Source of the DNA: Sinohyriopsis cumingii
Taxonomy: Eukaryota > Mollusca > Bivalvia > Unionida > Unionidae
DNA length: 64,000 nt
NCBI GenBank assembly: GCA_028554795.2
Contig: CM068839.1
Coordinates: 88,872,682 to 88,936,681 of the forward strand
Direction: 5' to 3'
Every line of letters begins with the position of its first letter. Within the stretch, counting starts at the first letter, position 1. The position numbers and the translations under genes were made by a program. The notes below the pieces were generated by a model. It searched no databases. It saw nothing but the letters and a program-made list of their open reading frames with translations, and was not told the DNA's origin. Of the stretch, positions 29,898 through 38,666 are shown in pieces.

Positions 29898-31226
29898 CTA
29901 ATATTCTAGAATAACTTCTCTCAAACTGTTGATTTCTATGGTGTTATCGAATTCTGCATACAGGATGACGTTCAACGTTACATCATCAGGATCCTCCCGT
30001 TTTTCAAACTGAATTTCCACACGAATCTGGCCAGATTTTATAGGGTGGAAATGTCCCTCGTCGCTGCCTTGGTCTGGAGTGAAATCGAAAGCCCACAAAG
30101 CATAGCCTCCTTCATAATCGTCGTACGTAATGCCGTGACTGGTGTTGGTTCCTAACTGGCCCGTGGCTTCGTACAGGGACAAGTACAATCTCAAGTAATT
30201 CTTCTTCTCAAAGTCAGGTTCGAAAGGTCGGGTACACAAGGTCTTGCAATCGCGACTGACTTCGATCTTGGACACGTTGAAGTGATGAAAGTTGAAAGGA
30301 TTTTTAGCGACAGCTCCGTTGAAGGCTTCATTCGAGACCATACCAAGGATCAAACCTTTGGGTAGCTGTCCTTGGAACAGATGATCTTCGATCATGGACC
30401 GCTGTCCCCTAGGAATGGTGAAAGTTTTCACTTCCACGCGTCGTATGGGATACTTGGCGGTCGTTCTGCTCAACGTCTGACTGATGTCGTTACCTACTTT
30501 AGGTAACACTTCCACACGACGTACGTAGAGTCTGGCTTCTTGGATTTTGGTTTTGTACTCGCCAGCATCAGGCAATAAATGGAAAGCGGTACTGCTCCGA
30601 TTAAGTCTCAGGCGGACATCCACCCCGTTCAGCAAATATTTTTCTTGCAACAACATGTCCAAATGCAAACGATCCGTCAGTTCTAAACTCTGTCCATTTA
30701 ATATTTTCTTTCTTCATTCTACAAATCCCTCATTGGTGGTTGTTTTTGATTTGGGGTCAGCTTCAATACCTGTTTTATCAAATTCGCTCGCTTCGTCAGG
30801 TTCCCATAGCACGCAGGCATTGAGATGAGTGTTCTTGGCATCTATTCCGTACGTCAAGAGATTTTCTAGGTAGGCACGATAAGGGTAAGTATCCATGCTG
30901 CTGCTAACCAGTTTGTTGTTCAAGTACAAGTCCACTGAGCTGAACAAGGAATGCATGAAATTGTTGACGGGAGCTACTGGCTCAGTGTCTATAGCATTTC
31001 CATCTTTATCTAGAACTTTGACTTTCAGGTACAAGTAACTGCTATTCAGATCGATGTAATCTTCGGGCTGTCCCTTGATTTCAAACTCGACGGGAGCGGA
31101 ATCGGTCAATGAGGAGACGGGATGAAATTCCACCCATTGGGATTCTTGCATGGTCATCATGATGGGGGGCATAGCAAACAGATCCAGTTCCGTCTTGGAA
31201 CAGGCGCAAGACTCTCGGTGCATCAT
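29898..31226 (-). pseudogene. Major capsid protein (hexon-like double jelly roll) locus, element 2
   Basis: N-terminal region CACSKTELDLFAMPPIM then WVEFHPVSSLTDSAPVEF is the signature opening of adintovirus/Polinton hexon-like capsids, followed by YIDLNSSYLYLKVKV and SVDLYLNNKLVSSS. The second half (VDVRLRLNRSSTAFHLL; YVRRVEVLP; FHHFNVSKIEV; LNVILYAEFDNTIEI) fits the second jelly roll. The family is clear. Broken about once. It would build the capsid shell, with the penton gene two genes upstream. Confidence 0.88.
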
Positions 31227-31245
31227 TTTTTTTTGTTGCTGTGTC

Positions 31246-31662
31246 TCAATAATCGAAAACGTCTAAGTCTCGAACGGTTCTTCTTTTCTTGGCCTTTCTC
31301 GCTTGAAGTCTGGTGAAAGGGTGTTTTCTTCGTCGTCTCTTTCTGCCTTGTCCTTGCTGAATGCCTGACTCGGTAGCGTGCAGGGCATTTATAGGTGTGT
31401 CTCGGCGGCCCAAAAGGTCTTTGCCCGTTTGCAGCAAGACATTTTTGCCTGCCCTCATGAAGGCTTCTTTAGGGTTTTGTTTGTCGACGATGACATTTTG
31501 GAGAAATTCTTTGCCTTGCGTCAGTGCCGCATCTTTCAAGGCGTGCAATCCGCGTGTCACCATCGGTTTCAACACCGGGGCCACCGAACGAAAGGCCGAT
31601 TTTAACATATCTCCTAAACCGTGTCCTCGCTGTCGTGCAACCCCTCGGTACACTGGATACAT
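31246..31662 (-). CDS. pX-like small basic virion protein, element 2
   Basis: 138 residues. Opens MYPVYRGVARQRGHGLGDML, then helical FRSVAPVLKPMVTRGLHAL and a strongly basic C-terminus (GRKRRRRKHPF; ARKAKKRRTV). This order of a Gly-rich N-terminus, an amphipathic helix and a basic tail resembles the pX-like proteins described for adintoviruses, thought to bind DNA or membranes in the particle. It sits between capsid and penton; its stop is 20 bp from the capsid ATG. It looks whole. Confidence 0.7.
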   Translation of the reverse strand: MYPVYRGVARQRGHGLGDMLKSAFRSVAPVLKPMVTRGLHALKDAALTQGKEFLQNVIVDKQNPKEAFMRAGKNVLLQTGKDLLGRRDTPINALHATESGIQQGQGRKRRRRKHPFTRLQARKAKKRRTVRDLDVFDY

Positions 31663-31665
31663 GAC

Positions 31666-32580
31666 TTACGAATCGTGAGAAAACCGTTTTCGAAAATGGA
31701 GTTTCACCGTGACTTTTCCTTTGGTGAATGGAATATTTTGTCCCAAATCTCCTTTTATAGCAATGTTGATCGTGTCCAAATAGGACTTGCTGACAGGCAA
31801 ATAGTGAGGATGTACAAATTCGCGGTGGACGTGGTAAGTGTTTCCACCTTCCTCGTCACTGGTCGTGGTACTATCCACCTTGAAAGGAATGACACGCAGT
31901 AACGGCACAGAGGTGTGTCCCACCACGTTATACTCCACCACATCGGAGTACACGAACATCAAATTCAGTCCTTGGTTCAGTTCTACAGGGAATCGAAAAA
32001 ACTTGTAAAATTCCATATTGCTGTTGATCTTCGGTTTAAAATTTGGAGCCATTTTTGTGTCTCCACCTAAAATATAAAACAAGTCACGATTAAAACTGAT
32101 GGACAACGTTTGGGTATCCGGAAATTTCATCAGTAAGCGACAAGCCACTTTATGGTACTCCAGGGTGACACGTTTATTTTGTTTGTTCAGGGCTTTGCCA
32201 AAGGCTAACTCGAACCTGGAAGCAATGGTGTCCACCAAATGTTGGTCACTAAAATAAAACCCTGCCGGAATTTTCAAGGTGTAGATTTTGAAGGGTAAAT
32301 TGTTGGATGGTCTTGTGTCCCCTAAAAACCCGATGTCATTCATGGCTTCTTGTAATTGTTGGTTCAGGATTTCGACCTCAAAAGTGTTTTGCTTTTCGGT
32401 GATGTTTTGGATTTGTGTAGGGTGAATCATTTCTGCCAAAGCCACTTCCCAATGAGCTTCGTGATCTAAGGGGATGGCCTGAGGTAATTTAGCCGTGTAA
32501 CAGCACAACGTGTTGTTGGGAAACACCTCCATGGAACTGTCACTGGGTAAGGTTAAGTATAATTGGTTTTGGTGACTCAT
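31666..32580 (-). CDS. Penton-like minor capsid protein, element 2
   Basis: 304 residues. Begins LYLTLPSDSSMEVFPNNTL, then YTAKLPQAIPLDHEAHWEVA and LAEMIHPTQIQNI, the very typical N-terminus of Maverick penton-like proteins. The C-terminal part (VDSTTTSDEEGG; HPHYLPVSKSYLDTINIAI; VTVKLHFRKRF) completes a single jelly roll. It would form vertices. Its ATG overlaps the stop of the preceding membrane-protein gene (ATGA), and its stop is 3 bp before the pX-like ATG, indicating tight late-gene packing. It looks whole. Confidence 0.85.
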   Translation of the reverse strand: MSHQNQLYLTLPSDSSMEVFPNNTLCCYTAKLPQAIPLDHEAHWEVALAEMIHPTQIQNITEKQNTFEVEILNQQLQEAMNDIGFLGDTRPSNNLPFKIYTLKIPAGFYFSDQHLVDTIASRFELAFGKALNKQNKRVTLEYHKVACRLLMKFPDTQTLSISFNRDLFYILGGDTKMAPNFKPKINSNMEFYKFFRFPVELNQGLNLMFVYSDVVEYNVVGHTSVPLLRVIPFKVDSTTTSDEEGGNTYHVHREFVHPHYLPVSKSYLDTINIAIKGDLGQNIPFTKGKVTVKLHFRKRFSHDS

Positions 32581-33008
32581 AATTCCAGAGTTCTGTGGCT
32601 GTCCGAGGGGTTATTACTGGACGTCAGAGGCGTGTCTCCGCCCAAAATGGGGTTCTGGTTGTGGTTGTGGTTGGAGTGGTGACTGGCACTGGCACTGGAC
32701 ACAGGGTTCCCGTGGTTACCGTTCGAGGAGAATTTCAGGGAGGGATTGGGAAGCAGGTAACCGATGCAACTGCTCAATAAAATGGTCCACAATTGTTTGT
32801 CTCCTTGTTGCAAACTCAAATTGGCAATGGCTGCCCCGATGACACAATACACCACGAAGATTTGGCAGAAAAAGACGATTTGCGTTTTAGGCACACGTTC
32901 TCCACACCACACCCACAAAGGTTGTTTTTGTAAATCTTGCACAGAAGAACTAGGTGAAGGAGGAGTGGTCGACGTAGCTGCGTCTGTGTGAAAGGGCATG
33001 ATGGTCAC
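32577..33008 (-). CDS. Two-pass membrane protein conserved in Mavericks, element 2
   Basis: 143 residues. After a polar N-terminus, WCGERVPKTQIVFFCQIFVV, YCVIGAAIANL and LWTILLSSCIGYLLP give two membrane segments; the C-terminus is Ser/Asn/His-rich and disordered. Small proteins with the CG-PKxQI start, a first TM segment and a LLSSxxGYLLP second segment accompany penton genes in many Mavericks. Role unknown; membrane or entry/egress function is a guess. Overlaps penton start by 4 bp and integrase end by 4 bp. It looks whole. Confidence 0.72.
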   Translation of the reverse strand: MTIMPFHTDAATSTTPPSPSSSVQDLQKQPLWVWCGERVPKTQIVFFCQIFVVYCVIGAAIANLSLQQGDKQLWTILLSSCIGYLLPNPSLKFSSNGNHGNPVSSASASHHSNHNHNQNPILGGDTPLTSSNNPSDSHRTLEL

Positions 33009-34114
33009 TTCTTTTTATAGTCGATGACTTGCGAAGCGTCGATCCAAGAATCAAAACTGGGTGGATATCCTTTCCAACGTACTTTGACTTCTTTGACACG
33101 TCGTTTGCCCACTTTACGGGTTCTGCGTTCGAGAATGCTTTCGATGTCGTACACGTCGTCTTCTTTTTTGGTGACACGTTGTAACTCGGGCAAATAAAAC
33201 GTTCCTTTGAGCACTTCTCCGTTCATGTCTTCCAATTTATAGACGGCAGGATGACGGCCATGCACTCGTCCAGTGATGCGAAACAATTCGGTCGTCCAGT
33301 TAGGTAAGTAACCTTTGTCGAAAGTGCGTTTGGTTTTGCCAATGCGTACCCAATCTCCTACGGCCAACTCTCCACTTTTCTTGGGGACAGCCCTCGTCGG
33401 GGACGTACCAAACAGGCGCTCAAACACCAACACTTCGTTCTCGGGAGTCACGTCTTGCGGGGCATGTCCTATGCTTCGATGGTAAGATTGGTTGTACGCT
33501 TGCACCAGGTGCGGTAAGATGTCGATGTACTTCAGAATGTGGTGATGCGTAAAATATTTCCACATGCGTTCTTTCAAAGTGCGTTGAAAACGTTCCACGA
33601 TGCTGGCTTTGGTTTCGGGATTCTAGGTGGTAAAAAAATGAATGTCACGTTTCTTTAATTCTTTTTGGAAAGCTTGGTTCAGAAATTCGGTGCCTTTGTC
33701 CGTTTGCCATCGAAGAGGGTGACGACCGCTTTGTTTCAACACCCGTTGCAGGGCTCGCACTAACTCGCTGCTCGATTTAGAAGTCAAGGGCACGACCCAG
33801 GCAAATTTGGAAAAGACGTCGATGACACAAAACAAATATTTGTAGCCACGATTGTAGCTGGCCAAATGAGAGACATCGGCTAAATCGGCTTGCCATTGAT
33901 GATCGATGCCTTCCACTCGGGTGCGACTTCTGGCAAACTTGCGTCGAATGGGTTTGTGTAAAGTGTAGGTAGGTTGTTCTTGTAACCATCGTTGCACTTG
34001 AGGTAAACGGAGACTTTTCAGTCGCGTTTTGGCAGCACGATACAATTTTTGAACTCCTGCGTAACCTGCAGGATGGGAGGGATCGTAGTAAATGCTGGCT
34101 AAGACTTTTTCCAT
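33005..34114 (-). pseudogene. Chromodomain integrase (rve/DDE) locus, element 2
   Basis: Zinc-less N-terminal region (YYDPSHPAGYAGVQKLYRAA), RNase H-like core with WQADLADVSHLASYN (first Asp), FCVIDVFSKFAWVVPL, and WQTDKGTEFLN (second Asp), then ERFQRTLKERMW with the last acidic residue. The C-terminal YDIESILERRTRK then VKVRWKGYPPSFDSWI is a chromodomain, as in chromovirus and Maverick integrases, which may steer insertion to particular chromatin. Broken about once. Confidence 0.9.
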
Positions 34115-34141
34115 TTTTTCTTTTTTGTGTTGGTTGGTGTG

Positions 34142-34786
34142 TTAATAAGGCACCCACTCTTGGAGGATGCTACTCTTTTTCTCTTGGGGTATTTTCTTGG
34201 ATTGCAATGCTTTGCGTGTGCGACCAACAATAGGTGTTGAAGAGGAGGAGGATGTCTGAGCGGGGGATATCGGTTCTTGTTTCACTTCTGTCTTCACTTC
34301 TGTCTTCACTTTCTTTTTCTCTTGTGATGAAGAAGGGGTGGCCATCATCTTTTTAATCCATCCAATTCTGGAGGTAGGTGGTGTTGTTAACTTGCGTACT
34401 TTTTCTGGTGGAGTTTGAAACCCTTCTTCTTCTTCTTCTTTTCCTTTTTCTGTCTTGGTCACTGGTACTGGTGGTACTGGTACTGGTACTGGTGATGGTG
34501 CTGGACTTTTCATCAAGGTCTTAAAATCTTTCAGAGTGGGTAGAGCTGTTTCGTCTAAAGCTTTCTGGTGAAAGAGTTGCAGTCGTTGCAAGAGTTGACT
34601 GTACTTTTGCGATTTTTCTGTTTCGGACAAATCTTGGCGATCCATCAAGGACTGCAATTCGTGTTGTAACTGGGACATCTCGCTCAAATTGGGATTGGGA
34701 GGTAAATGCGGGGTGCGTTGTTCTTGCCACCGATGGTATTCCATCCATGGTTTGTAAGGCACTAAAGCTAGCTTTCGTCCTTCCAT
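34142..34786 (-). CDS. Maverick conserved disordered protein, element 2
   Basis: 214 residues. N-terminus LALVPYKPWMEYHRWQ, then LSEMSQLQHELQSLMDRQDL and SETEKSQKYSQLLQRLQL, recalls a widespread Maverick protein of unknown role; the rest is Pro/Val repeats (PVPVPVPPVPV), acidic and Ser/Lys-rich tracts, and a C-terminal LQEWVPY. Preceded 45 bp upstream by GATAAAAAGG, a TATA-like sequence that overlaps the stop of the upstream gene. It looks whole; function unknown. Confidence 0.62.
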   Translation of the reverse strand: MEGRKLALVPYKPWMEYHRWQEQRTPHLPPNPNLSEMSQLQHELQSLMDRQDLSETEKSQKYSQLLQRLQLFHQKALDETALPTLKDFKTLMKSPAPSPVPVPVPPVPVTKTEKGKEEEEEGFQTPPEKVRKLTTPPTSRIGWIKKMMATPSSSQEKKKVKTEVKTEVKQEPISPAQTSSSSSTPIVGRTRKALQSKKIPQEKKSSILQEWVPY

Positions 34787-34835
34787 GGGGTTGTCAGGGG
34801 TCGATTCTGAGATCTTGGGACTTCCGAAGGCCTTT

Positions 34836-35222
34836 TTATCTTTCTCCCACCAGTCCTCCCAACATGGTTCCCAAGACTCCTTTCAGTATGGGGCCTAACA
34901 AGAGGGGCAAAATGCCTCCACGTTGGACCAACATCTTCTTCTTTTGACGAATGGGAATTTTCTTTTGAACCATTTGGCGAAGAACGTGACGATGTTTGCT
35001 TAAGCATTGTTTCTGGTGTTTGGACAAATTGATCGTGCCTTTCAAGACGTTCAAACAACATTCGCACACGGTATCGATGACCTCTTTGGAGGCTGATTGA
35101 ATGAGTTTTTTTCGTAGAGGTGGAGAAGCTTTGGACAGGACAGATAACATGTCCCCATGTTTGACTAAACGTGGTGGTAGTCCTTTTCCTTTCTTTCCTT
35201 GGGGTTTTCTGGAGGGTGACAT
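34836..35222 (-). CDS. GG-PLL family Maverick protein, element 2
   Basis: About 128 residues from MSPSRKPQGKKGKGLPP; the frame is open to 35306, but a TATA-like TATAAAAAA at 35281-35289 lies inside that extension and argues for the downstream Met. Conserved pattern: LSVLSKASPPLRKKLI, then VCECCLNVLKGTI, basic IRQKKKMLVQRGG and ILPLLLGPILKG with a Gly-rich hydrophobic tail. Similar proteins are near-universal in Mavericks; element 1 has a relative with the same GG-PLL end (15833-16225). Probably virion-associated. It looks whole. Confidence 0.72.
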   Translation of the reverse strand: MSPSRKPQGKKGKGLPPRLVKHGDMLSVLSKASPPLRKKLIQSASKEVIDTVCECCLNVLKGTINLSKHQKQCLSKHRHVLRQMVQKKIPIRQKKKMLVQRGGILPLLLGPILKGVLGTMLGGLVGER

Positions 35223-35284
35223 CTTTGAGTCTTCAGGAACACCAAAAAAAACACTGATACCCCCGACTTGGTCACAGGTCTTTT

Positions 35285-36229
35285 TTATACTGGAACGCGT
35301 CGCCACTGATTGTCTTTACGTCGTATCAGTTTGAGGACAGGCATGACACGTCGTGCAGGGGTACGCAACGGACTAAATCGAGCCAGTTCTTGCTTGGACA
35401 AATCCAGTAAACTTTGTAACATGCCCGATCTTTCATGGACTTTGATTTTGGGAGAAGGTACTTTGTGAGCAGCAGCCACTGCCGCTAAATTGGAGGGTCC
35501 TGCCACTGGGGAAGTTCTTTTTGGGGTCATCACCGGAGATGTTCTTGGTGTGATCAACGTCTCCAAGTACTGTTCAGTTCTTGGTGTCATTAATGGAGAA
35601 GTGGATGAACGTGAGGCTGCCGGTGACCGTGTCACTGCCGTGGCAGGTCGTGGTTTGCGAATGTAAGGTTGCGTCCTGGCCGAAGAAGAAGTACCTCTCT
35701 TGCGACTAGTTTTCTTCTGTGGACTTTTCTTTTTCTGGGGGCTTCTTTTCTTTTTCCGGGGTGGTGTCTGGTAAGAGGAGGGTCCCGCCACTGGAGAAGT
35801 TTTTCTTTTTCTTCTTGGGAACCTGGTCTTTTTCTTTTTCTTCTTGGGGCTTCGTTGAACTTTTTTCTTGGGGATAACTTTGGGGGCATTAGGATCCCAT
35901 CTTAAGAGTGAGCGAATGATGACCCCTCCTAGAGTACCACTCCCTCCAGGTTTCAAAATGATTTGTTTTTTGGTTTGAGTGTCTATGCGGCGATCGGCCA
36001 GTTGGACCAAAGCGACTTTGTTTCGATCGAAAAAGCGTTTGGTTTGATGAGGAATCTGAATGATTCCTTGGAGTATTTGACGTGCCGTCACCGTGAACCA
36101 TCGTAAGACTTCTTTGAGACTAGCTTCTAAGACACGAGCTCGTATTTGTGGATTTTTTTCTCGACTGATGCCATACAAGGCACGAATCAATTTGACGGGA
36201 AGATGCGACTGAAGGGACGTCATGTTCAC
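35285..36229 (-). CDS. Basic, SP-rich core-type protein, element 2
   Basis: 314 residues. N-terminal helical part (HLPVKLIRALYGISREKN; VLEASLKEVLRWF), then KPGGSGTLGGVIIRSLLRW, then a long Lys/Arg/Ser/Pro region with repeated SPVAGPS and TPRT motifs and numerous KKK runs, and a basic C-terminus. It looks like a DNA-condensing virion core protein, comparable in style with adenovirus VII/V or protamine-like proteins. TATAAAAA at 36261-36268 lies 35 bp before the ATG. It looks whole. Confidence 0.6.
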   Translation of the reverse strand: MNMTSLQSHLPVKLIRALYGISREKNPQIRARVLEASLKEVLRWFTVTARQILQGIIQIPHQTKRFFDRNKVALVQLADRRIDTQTKKQIILKPGGSGTLGGVIIRSLLRWDPNAPKVIPKKKVQRSPKKKKKKTRFPRRKRKTSPVAGPSSYQTPPRKKKRSPQKKKSPQKKTSRKRGTSSSARTQPYIRKPRPATAVTRSPAASRSSTSPLMTPRTEQYLETLITPRTSPVMTPKRTSPVAGPSNLAAVAAAHKVPSPKIKVHERSGMLQSLLDLSKQELARFSPLRTPARRVMPVLKLIRRKDNQWRRVPV

Positions 36230-36260
36230 ACTGTGTGAGACAGACGAAAAGGGTCTGAGG

Positions 36261-36268
36261 TTTTTATA
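36261..36268 (-). promoter_or_regulatory. TATA box overlapping the ATPase stop codon
   Basis: TATAAAAA on the minus strand; its TAA (36264-36266) is the stop of the ATPase gene. The same overlap occurs at 35281-35289, 34831-34840 (GATAAAAAGG) and 39361-39368. Confidence 0.65.
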
Positions 36269-37019
36269 GATTTTTTTTATGTGGAGTGAAATGAAGTCGA
36301 GGACGGAGACGTGTACAGGACAGGCCCTCCGTCTTGGAACCCTGGTGAAACAAGTGAGTACGAAATCGCAAATCCTCGGGGGTTGTAGGTTTCAAATCGA
36401 CGAGTAAATAGGCGTGCGGCGTTTGAGTGGCATCGTCGTACGCCTGAGTCAGCCAAGGTAATCCTAACTGTTTGGCTAAGACTTGCACTTGCGATTTATC
36501 TCGAGGGCTTTTAAACAAGACCACGTAATGCGCATTGAGACTGATGGTGCGATGGGCTTTACTTTGTTGAAACAAATTTTGGGTGATGTAAACGACACTG
36601 GCATTACGGTGATGCCCTTTGCGCGTGAACCACAGTTTAATTCCTTCTTCGTCTTCTCCTAACATGTCGTCAAAAATGACCAAATGGGTTTGACGGGAGT
36701 CAGAGACGATGCCGTCGTCTTCTTTAGGAATGCCTTCCACAAACACGATGGAATCGCCTTGACTTTCTCGCAAGAGGCTGTACGCCGATTGCCACTCTTT
36801 GTAACACCACACGATTCGTTGAGGTGGCCGATCGATCAAATGATGTTTATGTTCGATCAAACGTTTGACGAATTCGGTTTTGCCTGAACCGCTAAGTCCA
36901 GCAATGAGCATGTTAAAGGGATGGCGAAGATACAAAGCCTCCCAACTGGCACGATCTAAGTGTTCGCCGATGACTTTGACAGTAGAGGAAGAGGGAGCAG
37001 AGACAGCAGAGGTAGCCAT
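36264..37019 (-). CDS. FtsK/HerA-type DNA-packaging ATPase, element 2
   Basis: 251 residues. Walker A GLSGSGKT at about 41-48, Walker B HLVIFDDML at about 112-120, sensor-like VVYITQNLFQQ, and an HYVVLFKSPRDKSQV segment, all typical of the A32-like packaging ATPases of Polintons, virophages and NCLDVs. It looks whole. A TATATAAAC-like sequence at 37066-37074 lies about 48 bp before the ATG. Only about 30% similar by eye to the element 1 ATPase, so the two elements are not close relatives. Confidence 0.92.
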   Translation of the reverse strand: MATSAVSAPSSSTVKVIGEHLDRASWEALYLRHPFNMLIAGLSGSGKTEFVKRLIEHKHHLIDRPPQRIVWCYKEWQSAYSLLRESQGDSIVFVEGIPKEDDGIVSDSRQTHLVIFDDMLGEDEEGIKLWFTRKGHHRNASVVYITQNLFQQSKAHRTISLNAHYVVLFKSPRDKSQVQVLAKQLGLPWLTQAYDDATQTPHAYLLVDLKPTTPEDLRFRTHLFHQGSKTEGLSCTRLRPRLHFTPHKKNL

Positions 37020-37089
37020 AGTGTGAGGAATGTCACTTGTGACACGAAAACAAACAAGAGAAGAGTTTATATACTTTTTTCAGAACACG

Positions 37090-37095
37090 TTTATT
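37090..37095 (-). terminator. AATAAA polyadenylation signal
   Basis: AATAAA on the minus strand, 10 bp after the stop of the 37105-37829 locus and just before the TATA of the ATPase gene. Confidence 0.6.
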
Positions 37096-37104
37096 GAATG
37101 TTTT

Positions 37105-37829
37105 TCAAACATGAATACGAAAGACAAAAATACATAAAAGCCAAAGGCTTAAGTACAAGAATAAAAGGCACATGATAACCATTAACGTGGAATAAAAACA
37201 AGTGTCTGTACAACAACATGTTTCGGGTAATGTTCTAACCAGTTCTATAGTAGGGGATAAGGTCACACAAGTGTCCTCCCGAAAGAGTCTTTCAGGCCTG
37301 TCCACGACAGTTCCGTCCTGGGTGACGGGTTCTTCTGGCACCGTCACTAACACGGGTTGAAAAGTAACTTTTTTCCTTGAACAACTCTCGTGCATACTGG
37401 GCCACTTCTTGGGTCCAAGCCTCAAAATTCCATTCTTTCCAGGCACGGACATCTGTCCAATGGGGATGTAAGTCACAAGCTACACACACATCGTCATACA
37501 CGTCTTGGGTAGCTAAAAGTTGACGAATCTTTTTTTCCCGTAGAGGTCGAGAAGTATCCAGATGAAACCGCAAGGCTTTGAGCAAAAGAAGTTTTTCGTG
37601 ACCATTTAAGGCCATTGAGGTGGTAAGTACTATCGTAAAGAGTCCACAAAGAATCGGCTGGTAAACGAAATCCCAGAAAACAAGTCACTAAGACACACAC
37701 CACTTGTCGTTCCAAATTGAATGGATACAGTTCTTGTAATAATCGATGGTAATGATCCACGGTTTGAATATGGTCATTGAGTTCCTTCCACGGAATCTGT
37801 TCAATCACTTGTGACATAATCCGTGGCAT
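37105..37829 (-). pseudogene. Accessory locus with C-terminal membrane segment, element 2
   Basis: The reading starts with MPRIMSQVIEQIPWKELNDH, passes through helical text (FNLERQVVCVLVTCFLGF; KIRQLLATQDVYDDVC, WKEWNFEAWTQEV) and ends with CCCTDTCFYSTLMVIMCLLF and a long hydrophobic segment, a likely C-terminal membrane anchor. The frames overlap; either the gene is broken (about two breaks) or there are overlapping genes or introns. No family recognised. Confidence 0.4.
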
Positions 37830-37848
37830 GGCAGCCTGATTTTATAGT

Positions 37849-37938
37849 CTATTTGTTTCGGAAGCAATACAGCTCTCGGTAAATCCTTTCTCTCAACTCC
37901 TCAGGCAAGCCCAAAATGTTGTGTTGTAAAGTATCCAT
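37849..37938 (-). CDS. Minimal F-box-like peptide, third tandem copy, element 2
   Basis: 29 residues: MDTLQHNILGLPEELRERIY then RELYCFRNK. It shares its N-terminus with the two upstream genes. It could be a truncated paralogue or an exon. TATA-like CTATAAAATC follows directly at 37841-37850 and presumably serves the next gene. Confidence 0.45.
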   Translation of the reverse strand: MDTLQHNILGLPEELRERIYRELYCFRNK

Positions 37939-38173
37939 AAGTATATACACTGTTTTTGGAATCTTTGGGTGGTGACCAATAGCCTCGTTTACCTTTGTGC
38001 CTGATGTAATATCCACTCATAATCAGTCTTCTTATACTTTGGAACAGAGCATAATTTAAAAACGGTTGAATCACTTTGCGTTTGCGTTTCACTTGTATTT
38101 TGATCAGTTCTCGGTAAATGCGTTCTCTCAACTCCACAGGCAAAGCACGAATGTTCTCTAGCAAAGTATCCAT
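37901..38173 (-). CDS. F-box-like accessory protein 2, element 2
   Basis: 90 residues. N-terminus MDTLLENIRALPVEL, RERIYREL is almost identical with its upstream neighbour; the remainder (KVIQPFLNYALFQSIRRLIM; GYWSPPKDSKNSVYTYG) is unrelated. The LPxELRERIYREL core fits the start of an F-box (LPxEL..I...L), which binds Skp1 in SCF ubiquitin ligases. This is short for a full F-box, so the call is tentative. It overlaps the third copy by 38 bp. Confidence 0.5.
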   Translation of the reverse strand: MDTLLENIRALPVELRERIYRELIKIQVKRKRKVIQPFLNYALFQSIRRLIMSGYYIRHKGKRGYWSPPKDSKNSVYTYGYFTTQHFGLA

Positions 38174-38185
38174 GAATAGGTCATA

Positions 38186-38644
38186 CTAAATCCTCTTTGG
38201 TCTGACACAAGAAATGTACTCTTTGCACAAACATGGTTTTACTTCAGTGTCGAATTTAAATCGTTTAGTCACTAATCTACACATTACAATTCGTTCAGAA
38301 GTTTCCTCTTTCACTAAGTTGACATTGTGTTCAAGATGTTGGTAATTCGTTAACTCTTCCTCTGGAATTCGATGCAGTAAGTTTACAATGATGTAGTAGA
38401 TAGAATCGTCCATAACAAACCAATCCTTTTTAAAACTAGGGGATCGTTGATCAATGTCTGTCCAACGGAACACTTTCAATTGAATCAATCCTTGTATAGC
38501 CTTCAGGTACCAGTGGTTCAAACACCGGTGACGTAACGGATGCAATTGTTCTTTACGTTTCACTTGTATTTTGACCAGCTCTCGGTAAATGCGTTCTCTC
38601 AACTCCACAGGCAAAGCACGAATGTTCTCTTGTAAAGTATCCAT
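38186..38644 (-). CDS. F-box-like accessory protein 1, element 2
   Basis: 152 residues. Begins MDTLQENIRALPVEL, RERIYRELVKIQVKRK; the remaining part is helical (WYLKAIQGLIQLKVFRW; DDSIYYIIVNLLHRIPEEEL) with a Cys-containing tail (KPCLCKEYISC). First of three tandem genes with a shared N-terminal block of about 25 residues. Possible substrate adaptor that redirects host ubiquitin ligases; this is inferred from the F-box-like motif and from its place beside BIR genes. It looks whole. Confidence 0.5.
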   Translation of the reverse strand: MDTLQENIRALPVELRERIYRELVKIQVKRKEQLHPLRHRCLNHWYLKAIQGLIQLKVFRWTDIDQRSPSFKKDWFVMDDSIYYIIVNLLHRIPEEELTNYQHLEHNVNLVKEETSERIVMCRLVTKRFKFDTEVKPCLCKEYISCVRPKRI

Positions 38645-38666
38645 GAACAGATTATGGTAAGTTACT

